This document shows positions 10,388 through 18,450 of a stretch of 64,000 nt of DNA, piece after piece. Below the pieces are notes generated by a model that made no database searches, was not told where the DNA came from, and saw nothing but the letters and a program-made list of their open reading frames with translations. The translations under genes and the position numbers were made by a program. This stretch comes from Virgibacillus subterraneus (GTDB lineage: Bacteria > Bacillota > Bacilli > Bacillales > Amphibacillaceae). Position 1 is the first letter of the stretch; each line of letters starts with the position of its first letter. Location of the stretch: NCBI RefSeq assembly GCF_900110695.1, contig NZ_FOEH01000005.1:232366-296365 (forward strand), written 5' to 3'.

Positions 10388-12046
10388 ATGAATGAAGCAT
10401 GGTGGCAGAAAGCTGTTGTTTACCAAATATATCCTAAGAGTTTCCATGACACAACAGGCAATGGTGTAGGCGATATACAAGGGATTATCAAGAAGCTTGA
10501 TTATATAAAAAAAATAGGTGTCGACGTTATTTGGCTGACGCCTGTTTATCATTCACCGCAAAAAGATAATGGCTATGATATTAGTGATTATTATTCCATT
10601 GAACCAATGTACGGAACGATGGAGGACTTTGAAGAATTACTGGCTGAAACGCATAAACGAGATATGAAACTTATAATGGATCTCGTTATCAATCATACAT
10701 CAACTGAACACGAATGGTTCAAAAAGGCATCGGAATTTAAAGATAATAAGTTTCGTGATTTCTACATTTGGAAGGATGCCACGAATGGTGATGTGCCAAA
10801 TAATTGGCAATCGAAATTCGGTGGCTCTGCTTGGCAATTTGATCAAAAAACAAACCAATATTACTTGCATTTATTTGATCAAACACAAGCAGATCTGAAC
10901 TGGGAAAATGACCAACTCAGAGAAGAATTATATGAAATGATGCGATTCTGGGCTAATAAAGGAATTGATGGATTTCGCCTGGATGTAATCAATCTTATTT
11001 CGAAGGATCAGCATTTTCCAAATGATTATTCTGGAGATGGGAGAAAATTCTATACTGATGGACCTCGGATTCATGAATACTTACACGAGATGAATCAAGC
11101 TGTTTTTTCGCCACATCGTATGATGACTGTTGGTGAGATGTCATCTACAACACTGGATAATTGTGTGCTTTATACACGCCCTGAACGGAATGAACTTGAT
11201 ATGACGTTCCAATTTCATCATTTAAAGGTAGATTACCGTGGTGGTGAAAAGTGGACGAAAGCGCCATTTGATTTCCAGAAATTAAAGAGGATTTTATCTG
11301 AGTGGCAAGACGGCATGCATGAAGGGGGTGGCTGGAATGCATTGTTCTGGTGCAACCATGACCAGCCACGTGTTGTTTCGCGCTTCGGTAATGACGGAAA
11401 ATACCATAACGAATCAGCAAAAATGCTTGCAACAACTTTACACATGATGAAAGGAACTCCCTATATTTATCAGGGGGAAGAGATTGGGATGACTAACCCT
11501 AACTTTACGCAAATTGATGACTATCGTGATGTGGAATCACTAAATGCTTATGAATCGTTGCTCCGTTCTGGGAAACCTGAGGATGAAGTGCTGGCTATCC
11601 TTCAGCAAAAGTCACGTGATAACGCCAGGACACCAATGCAATGGTCAGCAGGCAATCATGCTGGGTTCTCTTCCACCACTCCGTGGATACCAGTTGCAGA
11701 CAATTATGAACAAATAAATGCGGAAAAGGCCTTAAGCAATCCGAATTCAATCTTTTCACACTATCAGGAGTTGGTAGATTTACGGAAAAAGTATGATATC
11801 ATAACATATGGTGACTACCAATTATTACTTAAAGATAATGATAGTGTATTTGCGTATAAACGTAATTGGAACAATGAAACCTTACTTGTTGTAAGTAATT
11901 TCTATGGAAAAGAAGTAACAGCACATATTGATTTAGCGAATTATGAGAATATAAAAATGTTACTCTCGAATTATCCGGACACTGATCAAACGTTTGATCA
12001 ATTTAAATTAAGACCATATGAGTCAGTTGTGTATTATTTGAAATAA
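10388..12046 (+). CDS. treA: Trehalose-6-phosphate hydrolase
   Basis: A cytoplasmic GH13 enzyme that splits trehalose-6-phosphate into glucose and glucose-6-phosphate. The 552 residues start at ATG 10388, after ACGGGGTG. Family signatures seen: AVVYQIYPKSF, the four GH13 regions DLVINHTS, GFRLDVINL (nucleophile Asp), GEMSS (acid/base Glu) and NHDQPR, and a C-terminal beta domain. Oligo-1,6-glucosidases look alike; the assignment rests on the PTS gene before it and the TreR gene after it, the same order as treP-treA-treR of B. subtilis. Confidence 0.93.
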   Translation: MNEAWWQKAVVYQIYPKSFHDTTGNGVGDIQGIIKKLDYIKKIGVDVIWLTPVYHSPQKDNGYDISDYYSIEPMYGTMEDFEELLAETHKRDMKLIMDLVINHTSTEHEWFKKASEFKDNKFRDFYIWKDATNGDVPNNWQSKFGGSAWQFDQKTNQYYLHLFDQTQADLNWENDQLREELYEMMRFWANKGIDGFRLDVINLISKDQHFPNDYSGDGRKFYTDGPRIHEYLHEMNQAVFSPHRMMTVGEMSSTTLDNCVLYTRPERNELDMTFQFHHLKVDYRGGEKWTKAPFDFQKLKRILSEWQDGMHEGGGWNALFWCNHDQPRVVSRFGNDGKYHNESAKMLATTLHMMKGTPYIYQGEEIGMTNPNFTQIDDYRDVESLNAYESLLRSGKPEDEVLAILQQKSRDNARTPMQWSAGNHAGFSSTTPWIPVADNYEQINAEKALSNPNSIFSHYQELVDLRKKYDIITYGDYQLLLKDNDSVFAYKRNWNNETLLVVSNFYGKEVTAHIDLANYENIKMLLSNYPDTDQTFDQFKLRPYESVVYYLK

Positions 12047-12060
12047 TGGGGTAGAGCGCG

Positions 12061-12771
12061 ATGCAAAAGTATTTAACGATATATCATGAACTCGTGAAAA
12101 AAATTCAGTCAAATCAATGGCCAGAGTCAACAAAGTTACCATCTGAAAACGAACTCACAGAGATATACTCTACCTCACGGGAAACAATCCGAAAGGCACT
12201 GAACCAATTGGCACAAGATGGGTATATTCAAAAGATTCGTGGGAAAGGTTCTGTGGTAATTGATACCAATAAGTTTGACTTTCCAGTCTCAGGTATTGTT
12301 AGTTTCAAAGAACTGGCAACAAACTTGCAATTACCAGCCAATACGATAGTTAATGAACTAGCAATCGTTGAAGCGGACCAGGAATTACAATCAAAATTAA
12401 ATATAAATCTTCGTGATTCAGTATGGAAGGTAGTTAGAGCAAGAAAGATTTCAGGTGAAAAAGTAATATTAGATAAAGATTATTTTAATAAGGATTATGT
12501 TCCTGAATTAACAAGGGAAATATGTGAGGATTCAATTTATGATTACCTGGAGAATCAGCTTGAATTGAAAATAAGCTTTGCCCGAAAGGAAATTGTTGTT
12601 GAAGAGCCTTCTGAAGAAGACCGAGCTCTACTGGATCTTGAAGGCTATTCTAATGTTGTGGTAATTAAAAGCATGGTATACCTTGAGGATACAAGTTTAT
12701 TTCAATATACAGAATCACGGCACCGTCCGGATAAATTTCGATTTGTTGATTTTGCCAGACGTGTAAAATAA
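12061..12771 (+). CDS. treR: Trehalose operon repressor TreR (GntR family)
   Basis: The 236-residue regulator has an N-terminal GntR winged helix (1-70; the KLPSENELTEIYSTSRETIR helix-turn-helix) and a C-terminal UTRA ligand domain of the HutC/TreR type (about 85-232). TreR represses treP and treA and is released by trehalose-6-phosphate. It is the third gene of the operon, 14 bp after treA, and its targets are the two TGTATATACA palindromes ahead of treP. A strong terminator follows. Confidence 0.92.
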   Translation: MQKYLTIYHELVKKIQSNQWPESTKLPSENELTEIYSTSRETIRKALNQLAQDGYIQKIRGKGSVVIDTNKFDFPVSGIVSFKELATNLQLPANTIVNELAIVEADQELQSKLNINLRDSVWKVVRARKISGEKVILDKDYFNKDYVPELTREICEDSIYDYLENQLELKISFARKEIVVEEPSEEDRALLDLEGYSNVVVIKSMVYLEDTSLFQYTESRHRPDKFRFVDFARRVK

Positions 12772-12772
12772 T

Positions 12773-12804
12773 AAAGCTAACTCCTTTATACAGGAGTTAG
12801 CTTT
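12773..12804. terminator. Terminator of the tre operon
   Basis: 12-bp stem AAAGCTAACTCC (12773-12784) / GGAGTTAGCTTT (12793-12804), with T-rich and A-rich flanks on the two sides. It may also serve the minus-strand catalase remnant that ends at 12797. Confidence 0.85.
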
Positions 12805-13719
12805 TATCAAATGTTGAACTATTGGTATTTGGTGGCAGGTTCCCGGTTGGAGGTGTACCGTGAATATAGGCTGGTGATGGTTTAAGAAATGGAACCTGAC
12901 CCTTAGCCTCTGGATTCGCTACATATTCAAAGTTACCCTGTCCATTATAGGAAGGTCTGATTGCCCATCTCCCCTGTGCACTTTCTTCTCCCTTGGAAAA
13001 ATTCATGAATGAATAGGAAACCTGTTGTTTCTTGTTTTCCTGTGGGAATGTGCTAGGAACAATTGCCTTTTGAATTTGTTCCAGTTCTTCAATAGCAGCC
13101 ATCCACTGCTGATATTGGTGCATTGTGTCTCGTGCAATCAGGAATGAAAGCATGTCTCTGACCCCTGGATCAGTTGTTGATTCATATAAAACGCACAACT
13201 TGTAATCTTCCTTGTGATTCAGCATTTAAATTTGCCCGAAAACTAGCCAATAAATTACCGCTTGAAATCGTTTAGCGGGAATTCTTAGAAAACTTGGCTT
13301 ATCGCCAAGCCTTAATGGCGAAAGCCTTAGTTGCACTTATGCAGTAAGAAAGTAACTGCCAAGGATGACCGGTACTGTCTGTTGGCGTAGCGCCTAACCC
13401 TGAAACTATAATATGCTGACGATTCATTCCCTCTAGTGCTGCTCCTACTACCGGATTCTTTGCTGCTTCATCCTGTTCCTTCGCTGGGGCTCCGTCAAGT
13501 AATTGATAACACATGGGCAATTTCCTCTGTACCTATATCAAGTATCATATCCTTGTATTTTTGGTCGCCACGACAATTCCACCCCTGGAATAGATATTGC
13601 ATCATAACTGTCATTTCGCCGTACTGTCCACCTAATCCCTCTTGCAGTTTCTTTGCGTATACAGGATCTGGCTTTGAAGGTTTCGCATTGTATTGCAATT
13701 CCTTAATATGATGAAACAC
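12797..13719 (-). pseudogene. Manganese catalase, broken by a repeat and frameshifts
   Basis: Pieces of a non-haem dimanganese catalase (H2O2 to water and O2) lie in order on the minus strand. N-terminal piece: FHHIKELQYNAKPSKPDPVY ... QYLFQGWNCRG ... IGTEEIAHV, from ATG 13717-13719. Near 13505 about 20 bases are missing, changing frame to LLDGAP ... GLGATPTDSTGHPW. Then about 85 bp of family-A repeat (13271-13355) interrupts the gene. Coding sense resumes at SSGNLLASFRANLNAE, shifts again near 13190, and continues as STTDPGVRDMLSFLIARD to the stop at 12797. Three separate lesions mean no functional enzyme. The haem catalase gene at 59938 remains intact. Confidence 0.9.
13271..13355 (+). repeat. 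Family-A repeat inserted in the catalase gene
   Basis: Near-consensus copy. Parts in order: AAAACTTGGC with GCCAAG hairpin (13291-13310), TTAATGGCGAAAGCC (GGC-GAAA-GCC mini-hairpin), TTAGTTGCACTTATGCAGT and AAGAAAGTAACTGCC. The third hairpin seen in other copies is shortened here. Catalase codons on both sides (GHPW and SSGNLL in an intact protein about six residues apart) bracket it, so its limits are known within about 5-10 bp. Confidence 0.85.
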
Positions 13720-13802
13720 ATCGATTCCTCTTTTTTATGATAAGCTACTTTTATAGTTTGTTTAATAGTACTGTAACTATACGGAGAAAGCAGGTGCATT
13801 GA

Positions 13803-14081
13803 ATGAGGATATACTTAAAACGAATTCGGTTTTTATTTAAATTTCACAAATCTATTCCATTTTTAAAAGACTTCTTTATATCCAAAGAGATTAAACCCAT
13901 TACTAAATTGGTATATGCGCTTTTAATTATAAGCTATATCGCTATTCCATTTGATATTATCCCGGACTTTTTGTTTATATTTGGGATTGTTGATGATATA
14001 ACGATTGCTATTTTCCTTTTGGAGCGAATGGTTAACTCTGCTCCTCAATCACTAAAAGAAAAACATGAATTATTTGATTAA
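13803..14081 (+). CDS. DUF1232 (YkvA-like) small membrane protein
   Basis: 92 residues: a basic N-terminus with KFHKSIPFLKDFF, then the DUF1232 signature KLVYALLIISYIAIPFDIIP (around residues 36-56), DFLFIFGIVDDI and a short charged tail. Two hydrophobic stretches suggest a hairpin in the membrane. DUF1232 proteins are widespread and have no agreed function. The start ATG follows GGAGAAAGCAGG. No partner gene is coupled to it: the catalase remnant lies upstream and a repeat element directly downstream. Confidence 0.8.
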   Translation: MRIYLKRIRFLFKFHKSIPFLKDFFISKEIKPITKLVYALLIISYIAIPFDIIPDFLFIFGIVDDITIAIFLLERMVNSAPQSLKEKHELFD

Positions 14082-14096
14082 ATTAAGGTTGTTATA

Positions 14097-14247
14097 GTGC
14101 TATCACAACGTTTCGGAAATACACTTCGCGAACCTGGTCAGAGAACAATACTAAATACAACAAATGGGTTAGCCTTAGCTTGTGTAACAGTGTATATCAA
14201 CTAAGACCCATTGCTTGGAAAAGGAAACAATCTTTTGAATAGCAGCC
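14097..14247 (+). repeat. Family-B repeat, short copy
   Basis: Starts GTGCTATCACAACG, continues TTTCGGAAATACACTTCGCG and ends with ATATCAACTA ... GGAAACAATCTTTTGAATAGCAGC. Both ends match the longer copy at 22118-22369; the interior differs. No reading frame. Confidence 0.7.
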
Positions 14248-14253
14248 AAAACT

Positions 14254-14297
14254 AAAAAGCCGGAATGCAATTTTCTAGTTTGCATTCCGACTTTTTA
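14254..14297 (-). terminator. Terminator of the 63-residue membrane protein gene
   Basis: AAAAAGCCGGAATGCAA pairs with TTTGCATTCCGACTTTTT with one mismatch. It overlaps the stop codon of the minus-strand gene and is followed on that strand by a T-run. Confidence 0.8.
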
Positions 14298-14486
14298 TGA
14301 TTGCTTTTCGTCTTTTTTGTCATTTGGAATATACTTTGTATAGTATGCTGCAAATATTAAACTGATGAATGATAAGCCCCAGGCAGCTATTCCACTCCAC
14401 TGCAGGTTCATTCGCAGACCTATAATTAGTATGATAGCACTCAGGATGAGAAAAAAGGTTGATAAATAACGTTTCACTGAAAACAC
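14295..14486 (-). CDS. Small two-helix membrane protein, unknown
   Basis: 63 residues: MFSVKRYLSTFF, two hydrophobic helices (about 8-24 and 32-50) separated by a short loop MNLQWSG, then a charged tail NDKKDEKQS. The ATG is preceded on the minus strand by GGGGTG, and the gene ends inside its own terminator hairpin, which supports real expression. I recognise no family; similar short proteins are found across Bacillaceae. A separate gene, not coupled to the ABC permease gene upstream. Confidence 0.6.
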   Translation of the reverse strand: MFSVKRYLSTFFLILSAIILIIGLRMNLQWSGIAAWGLSFISLIFAAYYTKYIPNDKKDEKQS

Positions 14487-14600
14487 CCCAATTATTAAAG
14501 GTAACTGATAATTACGATATGAAACTTTTTAATCTCTCGTTAATAATAATATGCCTTTCATACTAGTTATAACATAACTCCTGCAAACTTTTGAAGGATT

Positions 14601-15581
14601 CTATTGTCCAGCCACATCCCTTTTTGTGAAAAATACCCAGGATAGAACAAGGAAAATTAAGTAATATACAACCAAGACTGTTATAGAGAATCCTAGGCTC
14701 ATTCCATCAAGCCAAGGTGTGCCATTTGTATACTGACTCAAATCTGTATTCGCAAACATGATGTATTTTGCCCAACTATAGTCTGCGAAAAAGGTTACAA
14801 TCGCATTACCAGCAAGCATGAGAAAAATAGCTATCCCGATTGCCAGTGAGCTTTGACGGAAAATTGCTGAAATCATGAACGCAAATGTTGCCATCATTAA
14901 TAGTGTTACAAGCTGGAATCCATACCCTTCAATAATTTGCTGAATGACAGATACGTAAGAATAGCTTTCACTTTGGTTAAGAACGATATGCGGGTCCATT
15001 CCGTTTATCCCGAAAAATAGGATGCCAACTACCCAAGAAAACACTAAAACATATAGTAGTGTAAATAATGCGAACAACAGGACCGACACATATTTTGATA
15101 ATAATATCTTCGTACGTGTGATCGGCCGGATGAGCAGCAGTTTAATGGTACCCCATTTAAATTCATTTGCAATTATTCCTGCTGCAACGATTATGGTAAA
15201 TAAGCTCACTAGTGATAGCAAAAATTCATTTTCCATTACAAATTGCCAAGCATCATAGCTGCTAGGTTGGATATCATTATCAAGATAGTAGTTATTTTCT
15301 TCAATCTGACGTGCGTTAAAGCCTTGCATCATCTCTTCTTCTTCTATTTGTTTCTTTAAATCTTCATTTTCCTGCTGGAGTGTTTGTTTCCAATTACTAT
15401 CCTGATATTTTTCATTGGTGCCCGGGGCATTGGCACCTTGTGCAAAGTTAGCAAGAAAAGCTAACCCAAGAATAATGAGAGATACAAGAATGTACATTAC
15501 CCATGTTGACTTGCGTATGTATAACTTGTACTGTTCGTTAACTAAAAGCTTAAAAAAATTACTCAATTGTATTCTCTCCAA
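14601..15581 (-). CDS. ABC-2 type transporter permease
   Basis: The 326-residue membrane protein has an N-terminal helix (about 25-45), a large loop of about 90 residues rich in Glu and Gln (LQQENEDLKKQIEEEEM), then five helices between about 135 and 320. FKWGTIKLLLIRPITRTKILLSK is the typical ABC-2 permease coupling region, so it belongs to the group of YxlG/BcrB and bacitracin-type exporters. It overlaps the ATPase gene upstream by 23 bp, showing one two-gene exporter operon. The substrate is not evident; lantibiotic/bacitracin resistance and exported lipid are both possible. Confidence 0.82.
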   Translation of the reverse strand: MERIQLSNFFKLLVNEQYKLYIRKSTWVMYILVSLIILGLAFLANFAQGANAPGTNEKYQDSNWKQTLQQENEDLKKQIEEEEMMQGFNARQIEENNYYLDNDIQPSSYDAWQFVMENEFLLSLVSLFTIIVAAGIIANEFKWGTIKLLLIRPITRTKILLSKYVSVLLFALFTLLYVLVFSWVVGILFFGINGMDPHIVLNQSESYSYVSVIQQIIEGYGFQLVTLLMMATFAFMISAIFRQSSLAIGIAIFLMLAGNAIVTFFADYSWAKYIMFANTDLSQYTNGTPWLDGMSLGFSITVLVVYYLIFLVLSWVFFTKRDVAGQ

Positions 15582-16479
15582 TCAAATCAAAGAATTTATC
15601 TTCTAGTGTTGATTTCGTAATAGATACCTGGTAGACAAGGACGTCATTATTTATCAGTGTTTTAATGATTGATGGTATTGTATCACGCTCACTCTGGATG
15701 GTTATTGTGCCGTTTTCTGAAGTTGCATCAATATCATGATTTGATTTTAGGATTTCGATTGCATGTTCAATTGGTGTTACTTCCATTTGTACTGGACTTG
15801 CGCTATCCTGATCAGTTGCTGCGTTAACGTCCTGTGTCGCTACAAGTTCGCCATTTTTGATAAGTCCTATGCGATCACACATTAGCTCGATCTCCGATAA
15901 TAAATGACTTGAAATAATCACAGCAACATCTTCTTCGCTGGCTAATGCTCTTATATACTTACGAATTTCGCGAATACCGGCAGGATCTAACCCATTGGTA
16001 GGCTCGTCCAGAATTAGTACTGAGGGTTTATGTAAGAGTGCTTGCGCGATCCCCAACCGCTGTCGCATTCCCAATGAGTATTTTTTTACTTTTTCATTAA
16101 TTGCTTTCTCTAATCCTACTAGCCTAATTACTTCATGAATGCGTTCTTTCGTAACCCCAGGAATCATGCGGGAAAAATGCATCAGATTCTGCCATCCGCT
16201 CATGAATGGGTACATTTCAGGGTTTTCGACAATAGCACCAACTTCGCTGATTGCTTCCTTGTAATCGGTTTTGATGCTATTTCCCAGTATATGAACATCA
16301 CCATCTGTAATTTGCATCAATCCAACCATCATGCGTATTGTTGTTGTCTTGCCGGCACCATTTGGGCCAATAAATCCAAATACTTCTCCTCTATCAATAG
16401 AAAAAGAAAGTCCCTTAATAATTTCTTTTTTGCCTAGCGTTTTCTTTAAATCTATTAATTCTATGGCTGCATTTGACAT
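15559..16479 (-). CDS. ABC transporter ATP-binding protein
   Basis: 306 residues. Nucleotide-binding motifs are intact: Walker A GPNGAGKTT (about 38-46), signature YSLGMRQRLGIAQ, Walker B SVLILDEPTNGLD and switch His in ISSHLLSE. A C-terminal extension of about 90 residues follows, as in the BcrA/YxlF/NatA-like ATPases that pair with ABC-2 permeases. It is first in a two-gene operon with the overlapping permease gene. No neighbouring sensor kinase hints at the substrate. Confidence 0.85.
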   Translation of the reverse strand: MSNAAIELIDLKKTLGKKEIIKGLSFSIDRGEVFGFIGPNGAGKTTTIRMMVGLMQITDGDVHILGNSIKTDYKEAISEVGAIVENPEMYPFMSGWQNLMHFSRMIPGVTKERIHEVIRLVGLEKAINEKVKKYSLGMRQRLGIAQALLHKPSVLILDEPTNGLDPAGIREIRKYIRALASEEDVAVIISSHLLSEIELMCDRIGLIKNGELVATQDVNAATDQDSASPVQMEVTPIEHAIEILKSNHDIDATSENGTITIQSERDTIPSIIKTLINNDVLVYQVSITKSTLEDKFFDLIGENTIE

Positions 16480-16559
16480 GTAAAAATCCTTCCTTTCCTA
16501 ATGCTATACATAAGTACGAACAAATTAATAAAATGTTTCATTATACCACAATTTTTAGA

Positions 16560-16713
16560 TTAGAAAACTTGACATTCGTTAAAGGGATTCTTATGAAAGC
16601 GTATTTTGCTTTCTTAGAACCCCTTATACTCTGGAGTGCAAGCCTTAATGGCGATTGCCTTAGTTGCACTTATGCAGTAAGAAAGGATTTATACTTTCTT
16701 AACTGCCAAAAAA
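16560..16713 (+). repeat. Family-A repeat, extended copy
   Basis: Begins TTAGAAAACTTGACATTCG, contains an extra stretch with a GAAAGC/GCTTTC hairpin, then the family core GCCTTAATGGCGATTGCC, TTAGTTGCACTTATGCAGTAA and the right-hand hairpin GCAGT-AAGAAAG / CTTTCTTAACTGC, ending in an A-run. It fills most of the spacer between the ABC operon promoter and the yfhE-like gene. Confidence 0.75.
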
Positions 16714-16760
16714 GGTACCCCATACGAGATAGTACGTACAGAGTACCTAGGGAAATAGGG

Positions 16761-16919
16761 TTATTTGATTAAATCGGGATTTTCTCCTTTTGCCTCTCTA
16801 AATCGAGACCGCCGATATCCGGCGGCAATGTCTGCTTTCTTAAATTCTTTTGAATAATGAACTTCCAGAGCATCTGGTAATTGCTTGTTCTTTGTTGGCT
16901 GATATTGAGCTTTTCTCAT
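16761..16919 (-). CDS. yfhE: YfhE-like general stress protein, 52 residues
   Basis: A minus-strand frame of 52 codons: MRKAQYQPTKNKQLPDALE, then VHYSKEFKKADIAAGYRRSR and a short tail ending NPDLIK. The block YSKEFKKAD-AAGYR and the small basic character match the YfhE family of Bacillus. Ribosome site AAAGGAAG precedes the ATG by seven bases. A SigB-type promoter (GTTTAA, 13 bp, GGGAAT) lies about 45 bp upstream, and yfhE belongs to the SigB general stress regulon in B. subtilis, so sequence and regulation agree. Molecular function unknown. Confidence 0.75.
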   Translation of the reverse strand: MRKAQYQPTKNKQLPDALEVHYSKEFKKADIAAGYRRSRFREAKGENPDLIK

Positions 16920-16963
16920 AGTAGACTTCCTTTCTAGTGATAGATTATCAGTCTATATATTTT

Positions 16964-16988
16964 ATTCCCATTGAATATAGATTTAAAC
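16964..16988 (-). promoter_or_regulatory. SigB-type promoter of yfhE
   Basis: On the minus strand GTTTAA (complement of 16983-16988), a 13-bp spacer and GGGAAT (complement of 16964-16969). The SigB consensus is GTTTAA-N12-14-GGGTAT, so 11 of 12 positions match. The -10 lies about 45 bp before the yfhE start. Confidence 0.68.
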
Positions 16989-17038
16989 ATGGAATTATAA
17001 ATATAGTGTAGTTCTAGATATAATCGTTTCTCAGTCAT

Positions 17039-17080
17039 GAAAAGTGTCATTTAAAAAATATATTTTGGTGACACCTTTTC
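17039..17080. other. Long inverted repeat before the thiolase gene
   Basis: GAAAA-GTGTCA (17039-17049) pairs with TGACAC-C-TTTTC (17069-17080) with one bulge; the loop is A/T-only and partly self-complementary. It may be a weak bidirectional terminator or a protein site. A TATAAT (17137-17142) further on probably belongs to the thiolase promoter. Confidence 0.45.
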
Positions 17081-17176
17081 GTTGTGAGCTTCGATTATAT
17101 TAGTACAAACTACCTTTTATTTTCAAAAAAATCAGATATAATGGAAATAGTCATTTTTAATAAAAGGGGTGTAGTT

Positions 17177-18325
17177 ATGCGAGATGTTGTTATTGTGGAC
17201 GGTTGCCGTACAGCAATAGGCAGAAGAAAAGGTATGTATGCAAATTACCGATCAGATGAACTGGCCGCAGTCGTACTGGAAGATTTGGTTGAACGTTCGA
17301 ATATCAATAAAGGTGATGTGGAAGATGTCATCTTAGGTTGCGTAACACAAGTCAATGAGCAAGGCGGAAATATTGCTAGGACTGCAGCTTTAATTGCTGG
17401 TTTTCCATCACATGTACCAGGTGTAACAATTGATCGGCAGTGTGGTTCAAGTCAGCAAGCTGTTCACTTTGGCGCGCAGGCAATCGCGGCTGGAGATATG
17501 GGTATTATGATTGCAGGTGGTGTTGAGAGCATGACACGCGCACCAATGTTTTCCAATATGCAGGGTACAAAGCCAAGTGAAAAATTGACAGCACAATATG
17601 AAATTGTTAATCAGGGAATCTCGGCGGAAAAGATTGCCGATAAATGGAAGTTTACAAGAGAAGAGTTAGATCAATTTTCACTGCAAAGTCACAAGCGTGC
17701 ATTAGCAGCAATTAAAAAGGGTAATTTTGAACAGGAAATTGTACCGGTAGAAATAGAAAATGAGAATGGACAGCTGGAACTTTTGAAAACCGATGAGGGA
17801 CCAAGAGCTAATACTACTAAGGAAGCACTAGCAGAGCTGAAGACAGTCTTTAAGGAAGACGGTAAAATAACAGCTGGAAATGCAAGTCAAATGAGCGATG
17901 GGGCAAGTGCTGTACTATTAATGTCCAGCGAAAAGGCAGAGGAACTTGGTTTGAAACCAAAAGCAAGAATTACAGCCCGAACTGTTGTTGGATCTGATCC
18001 TACTCTTATGCTGACAGGACCAATCGAAGCAACAAGAAGGGCGCTGAGAAAGGCTAACCTTTCAATTGAACAGATAGATCGGTATGAAGTTAATGAGGCA
18101 TTTTCTCCAGTACCGTTAGCTTGGCTGAACGATATTGGTGGAGATCCTGATAAGCTGAACGTGAATGGTGGTGCAATTGCACTTGGTCATCCGCTTGGAG
18201 CTACAGGAACGAAGCTGCTTGTTTCGTTAGTTAATGAATTGGAACGTACAGAAGGTAGATACGGTTTGCTGGCAATTTGTGAAGGTATGGGGATGGCGAA
18301 TGCGACAATAATTGAACGACTTTAA
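17177..18325 (+). CDS. Thiolase (acetyl-CoA C-acyltransferase)
   Basis: It condenses two acetyl-CoA or cleaves 3-ketoacyl-CoA. The start is set at ATG 17177 after AGGGGTG, giving 382 residues, the usual thiolase length; a frame extending to 17084 lacks a ribosome site. Active-site residues are present: Cys89 in RQCGSSQQA, His in GHPLGATG and Cys in CEGMGMA. Resembles Bacillus thiolases such as YhfS and FadA rather than the highly conserved acetoacetyl-CoA thiolases. No other fatty-acid genes adjoin, so the direction and chain length used are open. Confidence 0.88.
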   Translation: MRDVVIVDGCRTAIGRRKGMYANYRSDELAAVVLEDLVERSNINKGDVEDVILGCVTQVNEQGGNIARTAALIAGFPSHVPGVTIDRQCGSSQQAVHFGAQAIAAGDMGIMIAGGVESMTRAPMFSNMQGTKPSEKLTAQYEIVNQGISAEKIADKWKFTREELDQFSLQSHKRALAAIKKGNFEQEIVPVEIENENGQLELLKTDEGPRANTTKEALAELKTVFKEDGKITAGNASQMSDGASAVLLMSSEKAEELGLKPKARITARTVVGSDPTLMLTGPIEATRRALRKANLSIEQIDRYEVNEAFSPVPLAWLNDIGGDPDKLNVNGGAIALGHPLGATGTKLLVSLVNELERTEGRYGLLAICEGMGMANATIIERL

Positions 18326-18450
18326 AGTCTCAGATATCATATGAAAGAGCTGTAAAAGGAACGGATAAATATGGGATTAATTTAGAGTAGATTCGTTAAA
18401 TATAGAAAGTGTGTTATATTAGGGTAAAAGATGCTAAGGAGCAACAGTCT

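Noticed and set aside
18409..18450. SigB promoter ahead of the capA-like gene (GGGTAA at 18422)
   Set aside because: No GTTTAA-like -35 at 12-14 bp spacing, and the site is too close to the start codon.
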